Notes: generated by a model from the letters alone, not told the origin. Counted from the stretch's first letter, positions 46,075 to 57,990 are shown. The stretch: DNA of 64,000 nt from Holothuria scabra (GCA_037179385.1 CM074187.1:48394879-48458878); one strand, 5' to 3'. A program made the numbers and translations.

Positions 46075-48057
46075 GGAGAAATGATATCACCCCTCCCAGC
46101 TTGCAAAGACAGTGCCCGTAATGTTCGGCATGCTACGCAAACTGAGCCCTGCATGTGTACCGTCTTATATTTGCTACAGTATGCAACCTTGAGTATAATG
46201 ACAAGAAAACAACACAACTCGAATATTTTACAATGGTTTAAACGTGTCACGTTTACCCAAATCAACACTTTGCCGCTATGTGTTAAGTTCTAAGATATCA
46301 CTGTAATGACACCGTAAATATTCATGATTTTTTTTTTAAAACATTACAAATACGTTTGTTAGACCCAAAGTCGCATTTGTGCAGACTACGAATTTTATGA
46401 ATGAAACTCATGAAAGCTATGTTAGCATGCACGGGTGTCAACATGAGACCAGCTGCGAAAGAACATACATAGCTCTTTAGTGATAATGTCATCGCATATT
46501 GTACACTAGTGTGAGCAAATTTCCTTCGAGCCCCTTGCAAATTAAAGCTTGCTTTTTTAGTAGACAACTTCTCAAAATTCAATATTAAAGTGATATAGGC
46601 ATTTAGAAGTACCATTTTTCTTGTTTGGATCTTGTGACTCTTGTCTGTTACGATTGTCATTTTCTATTTGAAACAAAACGAGACGCTACAACCTTGTGAC
46701 AAGTGAAATGTTTTTGAACTTGTGAATGTGATCGCTACCTCTCGGAAAATATTATGCATGTATTATGGAGCATGCCTGGCAAAATATTGTCATGTTTTAG
46801 TCACTGTAATGGGTATGGCGATCAGGTATCTGGTTCCAATTTTTTGGTACCCGTGCAAACACTAATACAGTTTATACGGTATGAGCTGTAATGCGCAGCT
46901 TCCAAGTTTTCCGTCAAACAATCTGTACTGTACATACAGGTATAGTGTGCTCTAAAATCTACTGTCTGCATTTATTGGCTATTTTATCGTACAATATTTT
47001 TCTGGGCTCAATGTCATCTTTGTTCGCCCAAAACCAGTACAGCCAAAGCTTCTGTCAAGAAGCCGTCTCGAAATTATCCATACATAATGCTTCTTCTTGT
47101 TCATTAGAACTCAAAAACCATCGGGCATATCACAATAATTTTATTGATCTTAACATTTATTTTCTATGTTAAAGTCCCTGCCATTTATATATTAAGGAAG
47201 CACAATGGGCTGTTTCATTGACAAAATTCTAATAATTAGGCCAGCTACATTGCTCGCCTAGAAGAATTCTCAGTGTAGAGACGTCACATCACTGACACAA
47301 AATTAACCAATCAGAACACAAGTGCAATAGTATTCTCTGTTCTGTAGCAATCCTCATTTATAAACGGTAGTATGTACACAACCATCACAATTGCTCACGA
47401 CAGCTTCGCGAAAAGAAAGTTGGTGAATGCATGGCTCTGTACTATTACAGTATCACATTATAGAGGGAGTTGCCATGTGGGAGCAAGCTGTACACCTATT
47501 AATGCACTATAAAGTCATTTGCATCACACTCGTGGCTTACTGGTGTGCACCACTTGCGTTATTTTAGTATGGCTTATACTACCCTCACTACTGTATGAAC
47601 ATGCATAGTTTTGTCGATCCCTGATACTGAAATCGGGCGGCCTGTGTAACTTTCATTGAAAAGTTTAAGAATGATTGTTGAATGAAAGCAAACATAATTT
47701 CAGGACCACAAATTAAATAATGAAGGAATATAACACTTTGGTGTACAGTAGCTTCTACAGTAGTAAAAGCTCAATTTTTTTGTTAGCCAAGCAGAAAACT
47801 TTTAGCGCTCAGTTTTTAGCAGAGCAGGTCCATGCACTTGGGGAAATACACAGACACTAAGTGTTGGGTTGTTGGTGGGTTAAGCGCTAATGAAGGGCTA
47901 GCCAGCAGCAGTACCAGGGCAGGGGTTGTAAAAAAAATTTGTTTCCCTTCGGACCGTTCCTGATTTCCGTACACTGTTTATGAACACTGTTTGAAGTTTA
48001 TATAGCTGAGCCCGAGAGCGTTTATAACCAGAATTCATCATTCATCCATTTTTCCTA
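46075..48057. other. No gene seen
   Basis: Open frames at 46081-46293, 46322-46660 and 46891-47172 lack motifs and splice support. No element recognised. Confidence 0.4.
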
Positions 48058-49020
48058 TGTTAACAAGGTTTTGAGGGTTTGAACCCTGGTTACCCCAGAT
48101 GACCTTTGACCCCACCAAAAGCCATAGGGTTCCTCCTCTGGCTAAAATGCATCTGCATACCAAGAATGACATTCATCCAAGCTTTCTACCTAAAGATATC
48201 GCGTTAACAAGGTTTCCAGATTTTGACCCCTGGTGACCCCTGATGAACTTTGACTTCCACCAAAAGCAACAGGGTTCTTCCTCTTACCATGACGTATCAA
48301 CATACCAAGTATGACATTCATCCAAATTTCTTAACTCAAGATATCATGTTAATGAGGTTTTTGGGGTCTGACCCATGGTGACCCTGAATGACCTTTGACT
48401 CCTACCAAAAACAATAGGACTTTTCCTCTAATCATAACACATCCATATACTGAGTATGACATTCATCCAAGCTTTCTATCTCAAGGTATCACATTAACAG
48501 GGTTTTCAGATTTTGACCCCTGGTGACCATGTACGACCTTGGACCTCCACCAAAAACAATAGAGTTCTTCCTCTCACTATGGAGCATCTATGTACCAAGT
48601 TTGTGAACTGTCAGAGTTTCCTTTCTTGAGATATCATGTTAACAAGCAAAGTGTCACAAACACACACACACACCCATACACAGGACATACCTGTATTCAA
48701 TGTCTTGCGGGGTACACAGAACTGTCCCCGTAAGGAAATGGTCGGAATTCCCCTTTAGCCGTTTAAGCCAAGTGGCACGTGAATGCCGCGAGCGAGGGCG
48801 GGCTCCTGCATATCACGTGACAGAGCTCATTGCAGTGTCCGAGTTTTCAGGTAGCTACGCCAGTTACAAGCTCCGCGTGAGCAAGGAAAGACATGCGAGG
48901 CTTCAACTCTCGTGAGCAGCTTGTAAGGTATTGTTTACAGGCTCACACACACCCACACATACAAACACACACGCCATCATGAATGCTTACTGTAGGTTTC
49001 TATTACCATCGAAACCAATA
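48058..49020 (+). repeat. Array F of the ~146-bp tandem unit (4 units, tail split)
   Basis: Cores at about 48076, 48222, 48368 and 48514. The CA-rich tail starts at 48658, is interrupted by element R (48708-48948), and resumes to CGCCATCATGAATGC and CATCGAAACC. Only array outside the SPPL2 coding span. Confidence 0.85.
48708..48948. mobile_element. Element R, copy 2
   Basis: Begins CGGGGTACACAGAACTG and ends CAGGCTCACAC. Differs from copy 1 by few substitutions and lacks its ACCCGGCA stretch. It sits inside a CA-rich tract. Confidence 0.7.
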
Positions 49021-49678
49021 AAAAGGGTTCTTTGCTTTTGATCAATTGTAGTATAGTCAAGTACCACGACTGTGTTTCTTAACGAGGCATCCAGTTCCGC
49101 TGGCTTACGGATACAAAGATTCGCGTAACTTGCTTGCTACAGCACAGATGGCAAATTAGGAACTTTATGTAAAATGCGCGGGGAAAAACCGATTATAATT
49201 GAAGTACAATTATTAGACGTCCGATTATACGGGTTATTATTTTTTTTAATACTGTGAAAGCTTACTTTGGGCACATTGTGTACCGTAAAGCTTGGAGTAA
49301 TAATAGCCTCCAAGCTGTAAAGTATACATCGGTAACTGTAAGTCGCGACTGAGGTGCATACACAGGGCCACTTTCCCATAACAGTGAATGATTTCCAATA
49401 AATGAATCTACACTTGCACAGCTGAACTCATATAAGAATATGACATAAGGTGACGACCTCCCCCTAGCCCCCTGTGGTACCTAGGCATGTTTCCAATGCT
49501 AATACTGCACACACAAGGACTGCTTTACAAAAGTCTGTCAACATAGTTTACATACCAAAGTGAATCCATGACTTCACAGAAAAAGCCTCATAAATATTAA
49601 TGAGGCAGACTAGTTCGTTTTGAAGTACAAAATGATGAAGTTTTTCGCCTTTTTTCAAGTCTGCAAGGCCGATTTCCG
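49021..49678. other. No gene seen
   Basis: Nothing recognised. Confidence 0.4.
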
Positions 49679-49950
49679 GTACTAATTTAGAATCAGTGCC
49701 GGGAAATGACATCACTTTTTTAACCACTATCAACTTAAAAGAGGGTGCTGAAACTTTATTTTTTTTTCAGAGTAAAACAAATTTTTTCTTGCCCCGAACT
49801 GAAATGCAATTTCTTTTATCTTTGCTGTGGAAAGAAGTGAATGGTTAATGCTGAGAAAAAAGGAAAAGCAATGATTAAACATGGATTCAAACCACTGGCA
49901 TACCGGTATGTCAGTATAGCATATAGACCAGCACAAACTTAGCACAAACT

Positions 49951-50234
49951 TACCCCAAACTACAATTTTGATAGGTGTGTACTGAAATTCTCCATTGCTC
50001 AGCTCCTTGATTGACAGCTAATTCAAACAATGCAGAGTACCAAAGCTTTTATTACACAGCATGAACTGTACTGAGAGTGTTTTGTTTATAAACATTGAGC
50101 TTTTCTATACTCGACTCGAAGCAATCTACTGAGACTGTCTCTGGATGAGGATGAATTTCAGACAATTATGGGAGGAGCTTAAGTAAGAAGGTTTGGAGAA
50201 TTGGCAAGTACTGTTGGGGTGAGAGAACAGGGCC
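49951..50234 (+). mobile_element. MITE family B copy
   Basis: TACCCCAAACTACAATTTTG at the left; right end TTGGGGTGAGAGAACAGGGC before TTAA at 50235-50238. The extreme left end is degraded. Confidence 0.75.
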
Positions 50235-50238
50235 TTAA

Positions 50239-50755
50239 AAGGGCCAAACCTCTCACCCAAACTACAATTTTGGTACAGGGGTACCGAAATTCTCAAATGG
50301 CTTAGCTCTTTGATTGACAGCTAATTCAAACAATGCAGAGTACCAAAGCTTACATTACACAACATGAACAGTACTGAGAGTGTTTTGATTACATAAACTG
50401 AGTTTTTCTTTACTCAACTTGAAGCAATATACTGAGATTGTATCTAGATGAGCATGAATTTCAGACAACTGTGGGAGGAGCAGGTTAGGAAAATTGGTAG
50501 TGTTTGTATTAATAATAATAATAATATAACAGTTCTTATATAGAGCCTTACACAAGAAGTCTCAAAGCCCTAAAACTATACAACAGGCAGTCAATAGGAC
50601 AAAGTGAACAAATGAGTTTTCAAGTTAGTTTTAAATTGTCCAACAGTGGAAGAGTTCTTGACAAAAGATGGAAGGTCCTTCCACAGTTTCGCAGATACTG
50701 TTGAAAAAAGCATGATCACCATAAGAATGGGTAACAGATTGAGAGAACTGGGCCT
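50239..50755 (+). mobile_element. MITE family B copy with an internal insertion
   Basis: Starts AAGGGCCAAACCTCTCACCC directly after the shared TTAA (50235-50238) and ends before TTAA at 50756-50759. About 50508-50735 is foreign: an (AAT)n head followed by AGTTCTTATATAGAGCCTTA and AAGTCTCAAAGCCCTAAAAC, a phrase typical of another dispersed repeat. Confidence 0.72.
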
Positions 50756-50756
50756 T

Positions 50757-51000
50757 TAACCCTAACCCTAAAACCCTAACCCTATTACTACTATGTGCAT
50801 GTATCCACGTTTAGACGTATGACGTAATTTCCGGCCCTTTATTTTAACTTAGAGCCTGATTTGGCTCTAATTGGGTTTCTGTACCCACAGTAATTGGGTT
50901 AGGGTTACGTACACATAGTAAATAGGGTTAGTGTTACATATGCATAGTAATACTGAGTTAGGGTTATAGGTTAGGGTTAGGGTTACGTGTGTGTGAATGT
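50757..51000. repeat. Degenerate telomere-like TTAGGG stretches
   Basis: CCCTAACCCTAAAACCCTAA at 50760-50783, and on the other strand sense TTAGGGTTATAGGTTAGGG at about 50950-50990. Interstitial, short, and partly inside element G. Confidence 0.7.
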
Positions 51001-53238
51001 ATATACGCCACTTCCAGGCTGGAGCTTAATGTATGAGTTCTTTCAAACATGCTGTGCCCCTGCCCAGTGGCTTTGGACTATTCCCCCATGCATATTGCAA
51101 ATTTTCCAATCTGGGATCAACCTAGCCCTAGACTAGAACTGTGAGTTCGTTTCATAGCTTAGGCCCATTTATCTCACAACACAGCCCTTTTGGGGATACA
51201 CCTCTCAACTGAAGTCACTCGCCAGGACGCCTGCGGAATGTCCCCTCTTGCGCCTGCGGAATGTCACCTCTTGCGTCCCCAAATAACAAAATATTCTCAC
51301 CAACTTCACACAGATGAGCTCTGACATCCCATTCACCTTCCCACAAAAGATGTTCACAAAGTTTCATCAAAGAATGGCCGAATTTTCACGGCCAATTTTG
51401 ACCGTAAAAGTAAGTCAATGAGTCATGTTTTCAAGCTCCTGACAACTGTTCTCAGTAGATGTCAAAGGTCACGAGTGGCAAACTTGGCAAAACGAGATGC
51501 TCCACCTAAGTATATGTCTTCATAATACCATCTTTGATTTCAGTAACAATACAAGGTGTATATTATTCTGAATACCACGTAGACTCAAGTGACTACGGTT
51601 GTGAAGTGTATCCATGCAAGGGCTGTGTTGAGGGCCATACTGGAAAGTTTGAAAATTCCACGCCAAAGTTTTGTGCCGTTTTTCTTATCGGTCATTTGTA
51701 TGCCACAGTCGCCATCGTCGAACCGCTGGCCTGGGGGTGGGGTCTAAAAGGGCTCAGATGCAAAATGGTGCAATATTTTTCATTTTATCAGGTGTTCTCA
51801 TCTTCAAATTTTCGTGATTTTTTTAAAAGATTGAAAAAAGCGAGATGCAGGCTATTAAGGAACTTTGGCAAAATGGACTTTTCAGGGTAACTGGATTGAG
51901 CAAAGTTCTCAGTTTGGCAACCTTGACCTAGCAGTTTCCATCTTGAAGTATGATACTCTCTGTAATTGCAGGAAATAGGGCAAAATAAGTCATGAGTTCC
52001 AGTAATCACTACAATTAGTCTGCTTTTGTAGTCTTATAGTGAGTTCTCGTGTTCGTACTGCCTACCCATGGTTTTACACAACCGCCTGCATTAAAGGATT
52101 ACCTCAATGGAACGCGGCATATGTACATAGCATAATAAGTCTGTGAGCACTGCGTATGTATGTACAGTGCGTAGGCTAAGTACTGTGGACTAGATTACCA
52201 ACGTTCTTTTTCACCATGGATATAACCCACAGAGTACGTATATTACAATGGAATCGGCTTCAAGGCGGCGATAGCGTAGCCAGCTAGCTAGGTATGGTTC
52301 TTCAATACCAAATTACGACGATGTAACATAATCTTGGTGATAATACTTTATTCGAAGTACCAATCGTGTGGACCTAGGAGTGGGGTATTTTACGCCAACT
52401 TTCAAAAGGTAATAAAACACGCCAGGCCATGGCAACTCACGCCACGCCAGCTTATTTTCCAACGAAAATTACACCAACAAAATGGAGTGTACAGTCGTAA
52501 TGGCACGCTGAAGATATTCAGCGTAACATACATACTTTCCAGTATGGGTTGAGGGCTAGGATCAACCAACCACCCACACCGGAAAGTACATTTGCCATAC
52601 GCCAAAGAATCACGCCAAGGTGGAGGTGTTTGGAATTATACGCCACACCAATTGTTGCAATTGTATGCCAACTAGGCTATTTGTTATTTTCCCTGTAGCA
52701 GCCATGTACGGCGTACACCAAATTTGTTGGCGTACATTTCAATACGCCAAAGATCTTTCTGTGAAAGGTCCCAATTTCCAGTATGGCCAACCACTTTACA
52801 AACTCACAGTAACCGACTCAGGTGATATTGAATCAAGATACAGACACTAGGCTTATATCATTCCCTCACTCAAATACTCGCAAAATCCTAACTGCTTTTG
52901 TAGCCAAACAATAGGTTTAGGGTAGGCCAACCCTAAGCACAGGCGCTCGGTACAGTAGTAACTAGCTGTTAGTAATACAGTACCCTGGTTAGGCCTAACG
53001 TTATGTGTAACTTACAACAACACACGGAAAGGTAGGGTACACTGCTCCGACCAAATTTTCGCGCTTTAAAGGTCCAGTTCATCACAATTACTAACCATTT
53101 ACCTGAAAAAAAGTTAACAACGGCACCTTTCTAGTTCGAACGTAAGTACTGATCGATATCGTGGGTTTTCACCTGAAAGTTGCTGTATTTTAAGATTTCG
53201 GCCACTTTCGTTCTAGTCGGTTGATGCGCACTGTTAAC
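51001..53238. other. No gene; ACGCCA-rich segment at 52388-52760
   Basis: A 23-bp direct duplication (CCTGCGGAATGTC.CCTCTTGCG) lies at 51230-51280. A 118-codon frame at 51534-51890 shows no motif. The segment 52388-52760 has about ten ACGCCA or TGGCGT motifs. Degenerate CpG-richer DNA throughout. Confidence 0.45.
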
Positions 53239-55898
53239 CCACGGACTTCTTATGTACATGGACAGAGCATGTAACGAGTACTATCTATACGTAAATTGTC
53301 GCCACCGCCTGGGCAGCCATCTTGCTACGCAGCAGCAACAATTATTCGATGTTCAGTGTAGCAAAGCCACGGACTTCCTATATACATGGACAGAGGATAA
53401 TGCACGGTACATTGTCGCTGCCGTACGTGTGAGAAAAAGCGCACCAAATGGCCGCTGCTGTGGGTTTAGGTGAAAGCTTGGACTTGCTCAAGTATATCGC
53501 CATATTTTGCAAGAAAATTGTAATATTTTTGAAATATGGCAAGGTAAGGTCAAAATCACTTCATCTATTGCAGCAATATGATATTTTCCATTTAAGTTTA
53601 ACTTTTGTTCAAAATATTACAGGTCGTCGTCAAATCAGACGATTTATAGCTTCACGGCGGCCATCTTGGTGCGCCTTTTTTGTCCCAGTCGGTGGCGACC
53701 ATCTACGGATAGGAAGTACACGTTACATGCTAAGTCCATGTATGTAAGTCCGTGAGCAAAGCAAAGCAAAGTCGGCTAGTTAGCTGGTTCACTCGAAGGT
53801 GCTTTAGACTTTGGCCAAGTCTCTCATGAGTGTTCCCGGGGGAACTGACTACACTAACTTTACACAAATCCAGTGCTTCAGCACAGTACAGCATACCGTA
53901 TTTGCCTTTTTGACTTACCCCCATTGACTTACACACTAAATCCAAAAAGTAAACGGCCTCTAAAAGCTTGTCGAAGTTTTCGCCAGGGTCAAGCTACCCC
54001 TCATATGAAAGCTGACAAGTTGGACATTCATGGCACTTCCAATTTACCATATCATGACGGTGAAGATTTTTTGCTATTTCACCTCAAAGTTCAAACCACC
54101 TTTTCCAAGCCTTGTTTTTCACTAAAATCTCGTTATGCCTCCGCCAGCTTCTAAGGCCCATAATTTCCACAAAATTGCTTCAATTAAGCCCATTTTTCAC
54201 CAATGGTACTTCATTTGATATACTTTCAGAAGAAACTTACAGAAAACCCCAGCTCATTCCATAACATATCAAAAAAGTGCTCCTTTTAGGGACTCTATCT
54301 GAGGGCGAACAAACGGACGCATTAATACACCTGCTAATTGGGATATGCTCCCTAAAGGTATCGCGTCTCGTTGAGAAACGATAGAACTAATAGGTGGCGC
54401 ACCACCATTAATTGTTGCCATTGACTTACACACTAAACATGCTTGGTTATTCTGCCTATAATTCCTTGTCAAAGTTTTCAATGCCAGTGAGTGTACCATC
54501 AAAGCGAAGCTGACGAGTTGTTTATTAATGGCACATAAGAATTCCCATAGCATGACCATTGACTTTTTGAGCTACAGGCGTATGAATAAAAAAGTAGTGA
54601 TTCGCCCCCCTTGTCACTACCCAGCATATGAGATAGGTCCGCTGACATTCCAAAGCCTCTCAGTCAGCTCAGGTGTAACCAATTCCAACCATTTTCTCAC
54701 AAAATAATCTCCAACTCAACCACTACTAAAAACATGCAACAAATCGTTCACAGCTTTCTTTAAACACGTTGAAAAATTAACCCAAACAAAATTTTTAGGG
54801 ACTACGGCCAGAGGGTTCACCTTTTGCCCAAAGTGCAGTTTTAGGTAATGGTGGTGCGCCCCCTAATAGACTATAGAGGACGTATTAGATAAAAGGAAAC
54901 AATGATATTATAAACATAGATACCAAACTTAAAATGGCGCGGTGACTCCTCACGGAGGCAGAATCGGAGGGGCGGGAGTGCTGATCACTGATCAGTCGTT
55001 TTGAAAGCTAACAGTTAATTGATATCTTCCGGTAGAATAAATACGTGTGATTTTAAAATATAGCACTTCTTGCAAACATCGTTCTTCAATAAATTTCACT
55101 TACATGAAACAGTTTTAGGCCTCTTCGAGGCTTTTTACCTAAGAAGAACATTTGAACATTAACGCACAACGCCTGGTTTGAATTTCATTGGCTTATTGAT
55201 TGTTCAGTTTCTATGGTATCTTCACAAGCGCACATCTATGCACGCGTTTACTTTCTTACGCGCTTACAACACAAAATTAACTATTGCGTTCTTTTCCCAA
55301 GCACGCGGAAGTACGCGTCAATTATTTCGGACTTACACGGATAAATGCATTGCGCACGTACAGAACTCTCTTTGAAAATGCACGCACGCTGACATCTCGT
55401 CACAATGGAATTTTCTGTTACCCATGCATAGATGTACGCGCAGATCACCGAATAGAACTGTGCGCATGTCCAATCAATACTTCCGCCCTCCGACCCAGCC
55501 TCCATGAGGAGTCAGCGCGTCTAACAGTGTAGGGATAGGAGTTTGGTATCTACGTTTATAATATCTTTGAAAAGAAAATACGATATTCTGTACTGCAGTA
55601 GGGGCCCGGATTTTGAAGAGAAAGTTGTCAACTCCCCGCGGAACACTCACGAGAGACTTGGGCAAGTCCAAAGGTGCTTCAGTCCGGCGCGCAACCGACT
55701 TAGTCGGCTGGGCAACCGATTTTAGTGGCAAGCCTATGCCAAGCGAGAGGAAAGCCGGAGTACCCGGAGAAAAACCCACGTACATCGAGCGGGCACATGT
55801 GAGACACATTGGTACAAAGCAGCTGGAAAAGACCACTCTGCCACTCGACGACCCCTGCTGTTTAGTGTCCATGTAGGCCTATATAAGAAGTCCGTGGG
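53239..55898. repeat. Complex inverted-repeat region (CCCACGGACTT ends)
   Basis: CCCACGGACTTCTTATGTAC at 53239-53258 is mirrored by the complement of 55870-55898 (CCCACGGACTTCTTATATAG). An inner pair has CACGGACTTCCTATATACAT at 53369 and the complement of CATGTATGTAAGTCCGTG at 53738-53755. A third pair, 53765-53912 against 55565-55700, shares GGAACACTCA.GAGAGACTTG. It looks like one or more foldback or TIR elements, partly nested. Frames inside carry no known domain. Confidence 0.55.
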
Positions 55899-56422
55899 CT
55901 GGCGCTTCCACTAGCTAGTGTAGTGACAGAAGGTCCAAGTTTACAACATGTCTTTGGACATTCTTCTTTCATTTCCTTTTGCGTCCAGCCGGGCCGGAGC
56001 TGGGAGACAACTGGTCCAGCCTTGTACTATCAAGAAACAGGGTTGAAAGGAGAGGCCGAAACGGCACTACAGCCTCTCTTCCCACCATGAGCAACTCCTT
56101 AAGTTCAAATTAAAAGCTGGCTTACTCGTATATACTGCAAGGACATGCATGCACTATATACGATCTTCCCAGCGTCTTCAGTAAAAAACTTGGAACTTCA
56201 AAAAGGCCGGAGAGAGAGCCATGCCATCACAAAGCAAACAACAGCCGAGAAGCCAGCAAGAGTCACACAACCAGCAAAAAGTGTTCATATTTTATATACA
56301 ATATCACAAAACTAAAGTAACGAGTGCAAGTAAAAGCAAAAAACGAGTGTCCTAATGAGCTGACCGGGTGTGGACCCATGTGAAGGGTCTCTCATCGAGT
56401 CGCTTTAGATAGAATTGAGTAT
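55899..56422. other. No gene seen; possible retrotransposon leader
   Basis: CpG-bearing sequence without an open frame leading into the RT fragments that follow. No terminal repeat found. Confidence 0.35.
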
Positions 56423-56512
56423 ATGAAGAGTAGGCCTAATGATTTATTGTCTGCCAATCAGTATGGATTTGTTTCATGTAGATCTTGTGTTTCACAACTT
56501 GGGATTCTGTAT
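56423..56512 (+). pseudogene. Reverse transcriptase sliver from a different non-LTR element
   Basis: One frame reads LLSANQYGFVSCRSCVSQL then stops. QYGF..(G)RSC.SQL is a conserved RT segment of non-LTR retrotransposons. The adjacent sequence in another frame belongs to an EN-RT linker, an earlier part of such proteins, so two elements are joined out of order here. Confidence 0.5.
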
Positions 56513-57990
56513 ATTTGACAAAGGATGTATTGCTTACGATAAGTTTATGTCAGTTTTTCAAAATTTGTATGATGAATGTTTTCCGTTGGTTTTTATCAGT
56601 AACTCTAAACGTCGAAAGAAACGTCATCCATGGATTACTGATGGTATACTACAATCTATCAAAACTGAAAATAAGCTTTTAAAGAAATATTTGAAATGTC
56701 CTTCAAACATCATCTCTGAAAAATTTCGTGTTTATATCGCAATAAACTAAATCACTTATTCGTATTTCAAAGAGGAGGTGCTTTCCTGATAAGTTCTATG
56801 AATGTAAGAATAATGTAAACCCTTTACCGTTGTTTGGGTCCTTTTGGACCCATGCGGAGAGCTCGGCTGGCACCCATCTTTACTGTTTCACGCGGAGCTC
56901 GAAACTCCGAGTAGCTACCCGAAAATTCGGCCACAACAACGAGAGAGACAATAGTTTAAGGTAACGGGGTCAATGGCTTACGGAAGCCGATGCGGGGCGG
57001 GCTACGTCCGCTTTTCCGCCCACTCCCGAGGCGCGCAAATATGCCCCGATCGGAGCACAACGGTAAAGGGTTAAACGTACTTGGTCAATTATCAATGATG
57101 TAATGAAAACTAAAAATAACAAAAGTGTTACTCCAGAACAGTTAAGGTTTGGTAATAATTTACTTACAGATCCTAGACAAATCGCTAACGCATTCAATGA
57201 GTTATTTGTACTGAATATTGGTCCATCACTCAGTTGCTTTCAGTATTCATAACAGTACAACAGCTGGTAAATATTTAAAGAATGCTAATCCTTCGACTCT
57301 TTTTATGTCTCCTACAAATGAAAGTGAAGTGTATAAGGTTGCAATGTCTAGCTTGAAACCGAATAAATCTGCTGGGTTTGATAATGTTAAGCCAAACATA
57401 GTTAGAAAAGTTATACCCTTTATTGTTAAACCTCTTACGTATATCATCAATTTATCCCTGTTAACTGGTATCGTTCCTGGCCAAGTAAAAATTGCCAAAG
57501 TTATTCCTATTTATAAAAAAGGTGACCCCATATCTAATGATAATTACCGCGCAGTTTCTGTTTTATCAGCGTTTTCTAAGATTTTTGAAAGAATAGTTTA
57601 TAACCGTATTCACGGTTTAGTTAGTAAACACCGTTTAATGTTTAAGGGGCAATATGGTTTTCGACCAGGTTATTCGACTGAGTTGGCTTTAACAGATGCT
57701 GTAGATAGTTTATACAAAGTTATCCCTATTTATAAAAAAGGTGACCCCATATCTAATGATAATTACCGCGCAGTTTCTGTTTTATCAGCGTTTTCTAAGA
57801 TTTTTGAAAGAATAGTTTATAACCGTATTCACGGTTTAGTTAGTAAACACCGTTTAATGTTTAAGGGGCAATATGGTTTTCGACCAGGTTATTCGACTGA
57901 GTTGGCTTTAACGAATGCTTTAGATAGTTTATACAATGCTATGGATAATAAAATGATCTCTGTGGGTATTTTTTAGACTCGTCGAAAGCA
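56510..57990 (+). pseudogene. Broken CR1/Jockey-like reverse transcriptase fragment
   Basis: The order is linker (RHPWITDGILQSIKTENKLL), N-terminal RT (NKSAGFDNVKP, IPIYKKGDPISNDNYRAVSV) and GQYGFRPGYSTELAL. A MITE interrupts it at 56820-57070. A frameshift occurs near 57225. A 219-bp in-frame tandem duplication (57497-57715 and 57716-57934) repeats the RT segment from KVIPIYKK to DSLYK. A T-run shift near 57973 creates a stop just before LD.SKA, and homology ends at about 57990, before the catalytic YADD. No endonuclease part is present, so it is dead. Confidence 0.85.
56820..57070. mobile_element. piggyBac-like MITE inside the RT fragment, 251 bp
   Basis: Perfect 14-bp inverted ends: CCCTTTACCGTTGT and ACAACGGTAAAGGG. 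TTAA follows at 57071-57074 and TAAA, one base different, precedes at 56816-56819. Removing it restores a continuous RT frame across the site (NNV, then KRTWSIIND), which confirms the borders. It shares a core of about 45 bp with element R. Confidence 0.9.

Larger units (their letters stand above)
49679..50856 (-). mobile_element. Element G, inverted copy, interrupted
   Basis: Begins GTACTAATTTAGAATCAGTG, the complement of the end of copy 1. The tRNA-like head is present (B box GGTTTGAATCC on the minus strand, about 49887-49897), but its A box is cut by two family B MITEs at 49951-50755. Beyond them the TTAGGG-like text and GGGCCGGAAATTACGTCATA (complement) continue as in copy 1. Confidence 0.6.

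Noticed and set aside
50757..51000. Chromosome end or true telomere
   Set aside because: The TTAGGG-like text is short, degenerate, in both orientations and partly inside a mobile element; ordinary sequence continues on both sides.
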